This document shows positions 5,611 through 7,482 of a DNA stretch of 7,482 nucleotides, one piece after another. Position 1 is the first letter of the stretch. Every line of letters begins with the position of its first letter. The DNA is taken from contig JAEYXI010000162.1 in the NCBI GenBank assembly GCA_023428515.1, positions 1-7,482 of the forward strand, read 5' to 3'. Below the pieces are notes generated by a model. That model was not told where the DNA came from and did not search any database. It worked only from the letters and a program-made list of their open reading frames with translations. Both the position numbers and the translations under genes were made by a program. This stretch comes from Pseudomonadota bacterium (GTDB lineage: Bacteria; Pseudomonadota; Alphaproteobacteria; Rhizobiales; Rhizobiaceae).

Positions 5611-6795
5611 CTAAACCCTGTGGTCCATGACTTCCGCTAGCCGCCGCCTGATCAGCTTGCGTTGATTTTCCTGGAATTGCGGCTGGAGGGCATCGGCCAG
5701 ATCCCGAGCGTTTCGGGCCATGGCGGCGTCTTCATAGGCATCGAGCACAATCGAGCGAAACCGTTCCGCGTCCCTGTCCGGCTTGTCCACCGGTATGAGC
5801 ACCCCTTCCCGCGCCGCCGCCTCGGCGCTGTATTGCTGCTCCAGCTGCTGCGGCGCCGAAACCTGGGGCAATCCGGCAGCAAGACCAACGCAGAGCGTCC
5901 CGTGCTGCGCGGAATTGACCATCAGGCGCGAGCGCTTCGCTATCAGGTCGACCGGAACAGCCGATCGCTCGACCTGAACGCCGCGGCCGGCAAGCGCTTC
6001 AGCCTCCGAGTCCTCGATTCCCGCGATGAATGCCCGGACAGGGACACCGAGATTGCCGATCGCTTCCATCAGGCCGGGATCGGATTTCTCGGTGGTCGAG
6101 AAATATACGAAGATTTCGTCTCCTCCTGCGGTCGGCTCCACCGTTCCGCTCATTATCGGCGGCAACAGGGGCCGTGTGCGCCACGCCGTATAGGGATCGA
6201 GCATCTCCAGAGTGAAGACGAGCTGGTCGGTCGAGGCATAGACTTCCGAAAGCCGCTCCAGCTTCGGCACCCCGAATTCCGGAACCACCGAATTGATCAC
6301 CTCGACGATCTCCGCCTCTTCGTAGATGAGCGTCGAAAAGCGCGGCAGCAGAATGGGAAAGGCCTCCATGGTCGAGGGCGCAGTCCCATAGCCCGTGCCA
6401 ATGGCTACGCTCGGCACACCGAGCCCTCGCGCTGCGAGCAGGGCGCAGGGCGCGTTGTCGGCAATGACGAGCGAGATCTCGCATTCCTGGATAACCCCCT
6501 GCCACCAGGCGATTGATTCCCGCAGGACTTCCGGCCTGCGGAAGCCGATGTCGCCCATGAATTCGCCCCAGGTCGCGGTGCGCGGATTTCCCTGCGCCTT
6601 CCGGAATTCATCCGAAAACGGCAGCCAGGGACCCTGGACCGGCTCGCAAAAAGCCGACAGCTCTTCCTTGAAGTCCAAACGGCAGAGCGCTGCGTCGAAT
6701 GTGAAACGGTCGCTGACGGCCTCGGCAACCATCCTCAGGGACACCACGTGTCCGCGGCCCATGCCACCTTCCCAAGCAAGCAACGCTCCGAACAT
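5611..6795 (-). CDS. GT-B glycosyltransferase-like protein (UGT/MurG-type), cytoplasmic
   Basis: This 394-aa protein resembles nucleotide-sugar glycosyltransferases of the UGT/MurG type. The N-terminal half begins with a glycine-rich loop, WEGGMGRGHV (8-17), the acceptor-side P-loop of this fold, and has VIADNAP at 110-116. The C-terminal half begins a Rossmann-like strand IFVYFSTTEKSDPG (228-241), and its donor-site motif is SAQHGT(295-300)...GLAAGLPQVSAPQQLEQQ. The usual HGGxGT is changed to AQHGT, so the donor or activity may differ. No signal or membrane segment is seen. The start at 6795 puts the glycine loop at the N-terminus; the open frame extends upstream into the tRNA, which cannot be coding. 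A GGAAG lies 8 nt upstream. A self-complementary GCCCGGCCGGGC (5600-5611) directly after the stop may be a weak terminator. Acceptor and sugar are unknown. Confidence 0.82.
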   Translation of the reverse strand: MFGALLAWEGGMGRGHVVSLRMVAEAVSDRFTFDAALCRLDFKEELSAFCEPVQGPWLPFSDEFRKAQGNPRTATWGEFMGDIGFRRPEVLRESIAWWQGVIQECEISLVIADNAPCALLAARGLGVPSVAIGTGYGTAPSTMEAFPILLPRFSTLIYEEAEIVEVINSVVPEFGVPKLERLSEVYASTDQLVFTLEMLDPYTAWRTRPLLPPIMSGTVEPTAGGDEIFVYFSTTEKSDPGLMEAIGNLGVPVRAFIAGIEDSEAEALAGRGVQVERSAVPVDLIAKRSRLMVNSAQHGTLCVGLAAGLPQVSAPQQLEQQYSAEAAAREGVLIPVDKPDRDAERFRSIVLDAYEDAAMARNARDLADALQPQFQENQRKLIRRRLAEVMDHRV

Positions 6796-6831
6796 GTCTT
6801 CGACTTCCAGAGATTCGGGGCAGATCAAAAC

Positions 6832-6916
6832 TGGTGCGGACGGCGGGGATCGAACCCGCACGGATTGCTCCGAGGGATTTTAAGTCCCTTGCGTCTACCG
6901 GTTCCGCCACGTCCGC
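6832..6916 (-). tRNA. tRNA-Leu(UAA), CCA encoded
   Basis: Read on the - strand, this is a complete class II tRNA. The 7-bp acceptor stem is GCGGACG with CGTCCGC; the D arm has GGTAGA. The anticodon stem AGGGA/TCCCT carries loop CTTAAAA, anticodon TAA. A long variable arm (GGA...TCC) follows, then the T arm GCGGG-TTCGATC-CCCGC. The discriminator is A (6835) and CCA is encoded (6832-6834). A TTTT run follows at once (AAAA 6827-6830 on +) and may help end the transcript. The glycosyltransferase gene starts 36 nt downstream. No copy of the tRNA 3' end is seen elsewhere in the window, so there is no sign of an integrated element here. Confidence 0.97.
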
Positions 6917-6925
6917 GTTGCCGTC

Positions 6926-6953
6926 TTTTCAGGCCCGGCGCGTCAGCCGTCAA
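6926..6953 (-). promoter_or_regulatory. Candidate promoter of tRNA-Leu
   Basis: On the - strand, CTTGACG (TTGACG at 6953-6948) is followed after 16 bp by TGAAAA (6931-6926). Transcription would start a few bases ahead of the mature tRNA 5' end at 6916. The CTTGAC box matches the rhizobial housekeeping consensus; the -10 box is weak. Confidence 0.42.
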
Positions 6954-6989
6954 GCGGCATGGCTTCTTTCTTTGGATGACAAGGGCGCC

Positions 6990-7211
6990 TCAGGCGGCGT
7001 TGGCCGTCACCAGCCACAGCCGGGTTCCGACAATTCTCCCGTTGCCGATCCCGAGCGTCTGCTCCGCATTGGCAAGGGAGGCGAGCTTCACCGCCTCCGC
7101 CATTCCCAGTCCGATCAGGACCACATCACCGAACTCGGCAGGCACGTTCCCGACAGTGTCGAGCACCGCCCACGTACAGGTCGGTTCCTGCACGGCGACA
7201 AATCTTTTCAT
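6990..7211 (-). CDS. Hypothetical protein, 73 aa
   Basis: The reading frame begins MKRFVAVQEPTCTW and ends WLVTANAA. The amino-acid make-up is balanced (Val, Ala, Leu, Gly, few Arg), unlike the Arg/Pro-rich antisense shadows around it. There is no signal peptide or membrane segment, and a single cysteine (C12). The middle, GMAEAVKLASLANAEQTLG (36-54), looks like an amphipathic helix, flanked by short beta-type stretches (AVLDTVG, VVLIGLG, IVGTRLWLV), so a small alpha/beta fold is likely. The ribosome binding site is weak: GGGGAG about 12 nt ahead of the ATG at 7211. The stop is 36 nt upstream of the candidate tRNA promoter. I do not recognise the family. It is judged a real but uncharacterised gene. 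Confidence 0.62.
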   Translation of the reverse strand: MKRFVAVQEPTCTWAVLDTVGNVPAEFGDVVLIGLGMAEAVKLASLANAEQTLGIGNGRIVGTRLWLVTANAA

Positions 7212-7310
7212 GGACGCAACAAGCTCCCCAGCGTGGCGCGAACGCGGAGAGATTACCCCAGGGCGCGGCGATGTGCCAGCCCGACGATTCCTGCGTATCT
7301 CGGGGAACGG

Positions 7311-7332
7311 ATGGACGGGTTCGCCCGTTCAT
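7311..7332. other. 9-bp stem-loop with TTCG tetraloop
   Basis: Bases 7311-7319 pair with 7324-7332 (nine pairs, one G-T on the + strand) around TTCG. The hairpin is the most stable element in the gene-free right end and would fit a structured 5' leader or small RNA read on the + strand. The closing pair is G-C, not the most stable C-G seen in classic UUCG loops. Confidence 0.5.
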
Positions 7333-7389
7333 GGGCAACGAATTCTCGGGGGAACCGTCTTTTATGGCGACGTAGCAGCGCTACGCCTT

Positions 7390-7420
7390 TTGTCGCGCTG
7401 AGCGTACCGCTCGGCATTTT
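7390..7420 (+). promoter_or_regulatory. Inverted repeat with T tail, overlapping a possible promoter
   Basis: GCTGAGCG (7397-7404) pairs with CGCTCGGC (7408-7415) around TAC, with one G-T pair, and is followed by ATTTT (7416-7420). It can be read as a short intrinsic terminator on the + strand. Alternatively TTGTCG (7390-7395) and GCATTT (7414-7419), 18 bp apart, may be a promoter with the palindrome as an operator in its spacer. The sequence does not decide between the two. Confidence 0.35.
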
Positions 7421-7472
7421 CGAAGTGATGACGCTCAGGGTCTATCAGCCGTCTCGCAGGACCCAATCGAAC

Positions 7473-7477
7473 GGAGG
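7473..7477 (+). promoter_or_regulatory. Ribosome binding site of a gene starting past the right edge
   Basis: GGAGG is a strong Shine-Dalgarno sequence, and only five bases follow it in the window. A + strand start codon is expected within a few bases of the edge. The gene itself cannot be named. Confidence 0.5.
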
Positions 7478-7482
7478 ATCGC

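Larger units (their letters stand above)
7212..7482. other. Non-coding region, probable promoter and 5' leader of a + strand gene beyond the window
   Basis: No convincing gene is present in these 271 bases. A 34-codon frame at 7271-7375 has no good ribosome binding site and an unremarkable product. The region holds a TTCG-capped hairpin (7311-7332), a small CGTAGC/GCTACG stem-loop followed by CCTTTT (7371-7391) and an inverted repeat followed by TTTT (7397-7420). At its end, GGAGG at 7473-7477 lies 5 nt from the window edge at the right distance for a start codon just outside. Confidence 0.55.

Noticed and set aside
6832..6858. tRNA-Leu 3' end as attachment site of an integrated element
   Set aside because: No direct repeat of the tRNA 3' end and no integrase gene was found in the window; base composition does not change here.
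6608..6910. 100-codon - strand frame beginning in the tRNA, and the upstream extension of the glycosyltransferase frame to 6861
   Set aside because: Both would use tRNA sequence as coding sequence; the glycosyltransferase start at 6795 fits the family better.
7271..7375. 34-codon + strand frame as a leader peptide
   Set aside because: It has no run of regulatory codons and no clear ribosome binding site; its stop falls in a stem only by position.
6748..7401. 217-codon + strand frame through the tRNA and the 73-aa gene
   Set aside because: It translates the antisense of a tRNA (the typical spurious RRGSNPHG peptide) and has no ribosome binding site.
1..7482. CRISPR arrays, insertion sequences, phage or toxin-antitoxin modules
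   Set aside because: No spaced direct repeats, transposase, integrase, phage or toxin-like genes were seen on either strand.

Overview
The window looks chromosomal, from a high-GC alphaproteobacterium of the Rhizobiaceae (Sinorhizobium/Ensifer, Rhizobium or a close relative). The reasons are strong G/C third-position bias, a tripartite tricarboxylate-type transporter of rhizobial style, a CAATTCC...GGAATTG intergenic palindrome of a kind I associate with this family, and the style of the small envelope proteins. The genus is an inference; nothing in the window fixes it.

Left part (1-3189): a complete tctC-tctB-tctA operon on the + strand encodes a binding-protein-dependent secondary transporter for a carboxylate. 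A strong stem-loop with a short T run lies between tctC and tctB, so the abundant periplasmic receptor and the two membrane subunits are probably expressed at different levels. tctB and tctA are tightly coupled. No regulator or two-component system for the transporter lies in the window.

Middle part (3190-5502): a run of small envelope genes. It holds a single-domain YkuD L,D-transpeptidase (- strand), a divergent 83-aa secreted protein with one cysteine pair (+), two tandem 47-aa lipoproteins that are clear paralogues (- strand; the second is easily missed because of its size), and a periplasmic FecR-domain protein with a Gly/Ser/Cys-rich tail (-). All five products carry export or lipoprotein signals. 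A strong stem-loop separates the FecR gene from the lipoprotein pair. The two lipoproteins look like an undescribed family and are the most novel item here.

Right part (5503-7482): a 394-aa GT-B glycosyltransferase-like protein (-) lies just downstream of a tRNA-Leu(UAA) gene (-). Next come a candidate promoter for the tRNA and a 73-aa hypothetical protein (-). The last 270 bases have no convincing gene. They contain several stem-loops, one with a 9-bp stem and a TTCG loop, and end in a good ribosome binding site, so they are probably the promoter and 5' leader of a + strand gene that starts just past the window.
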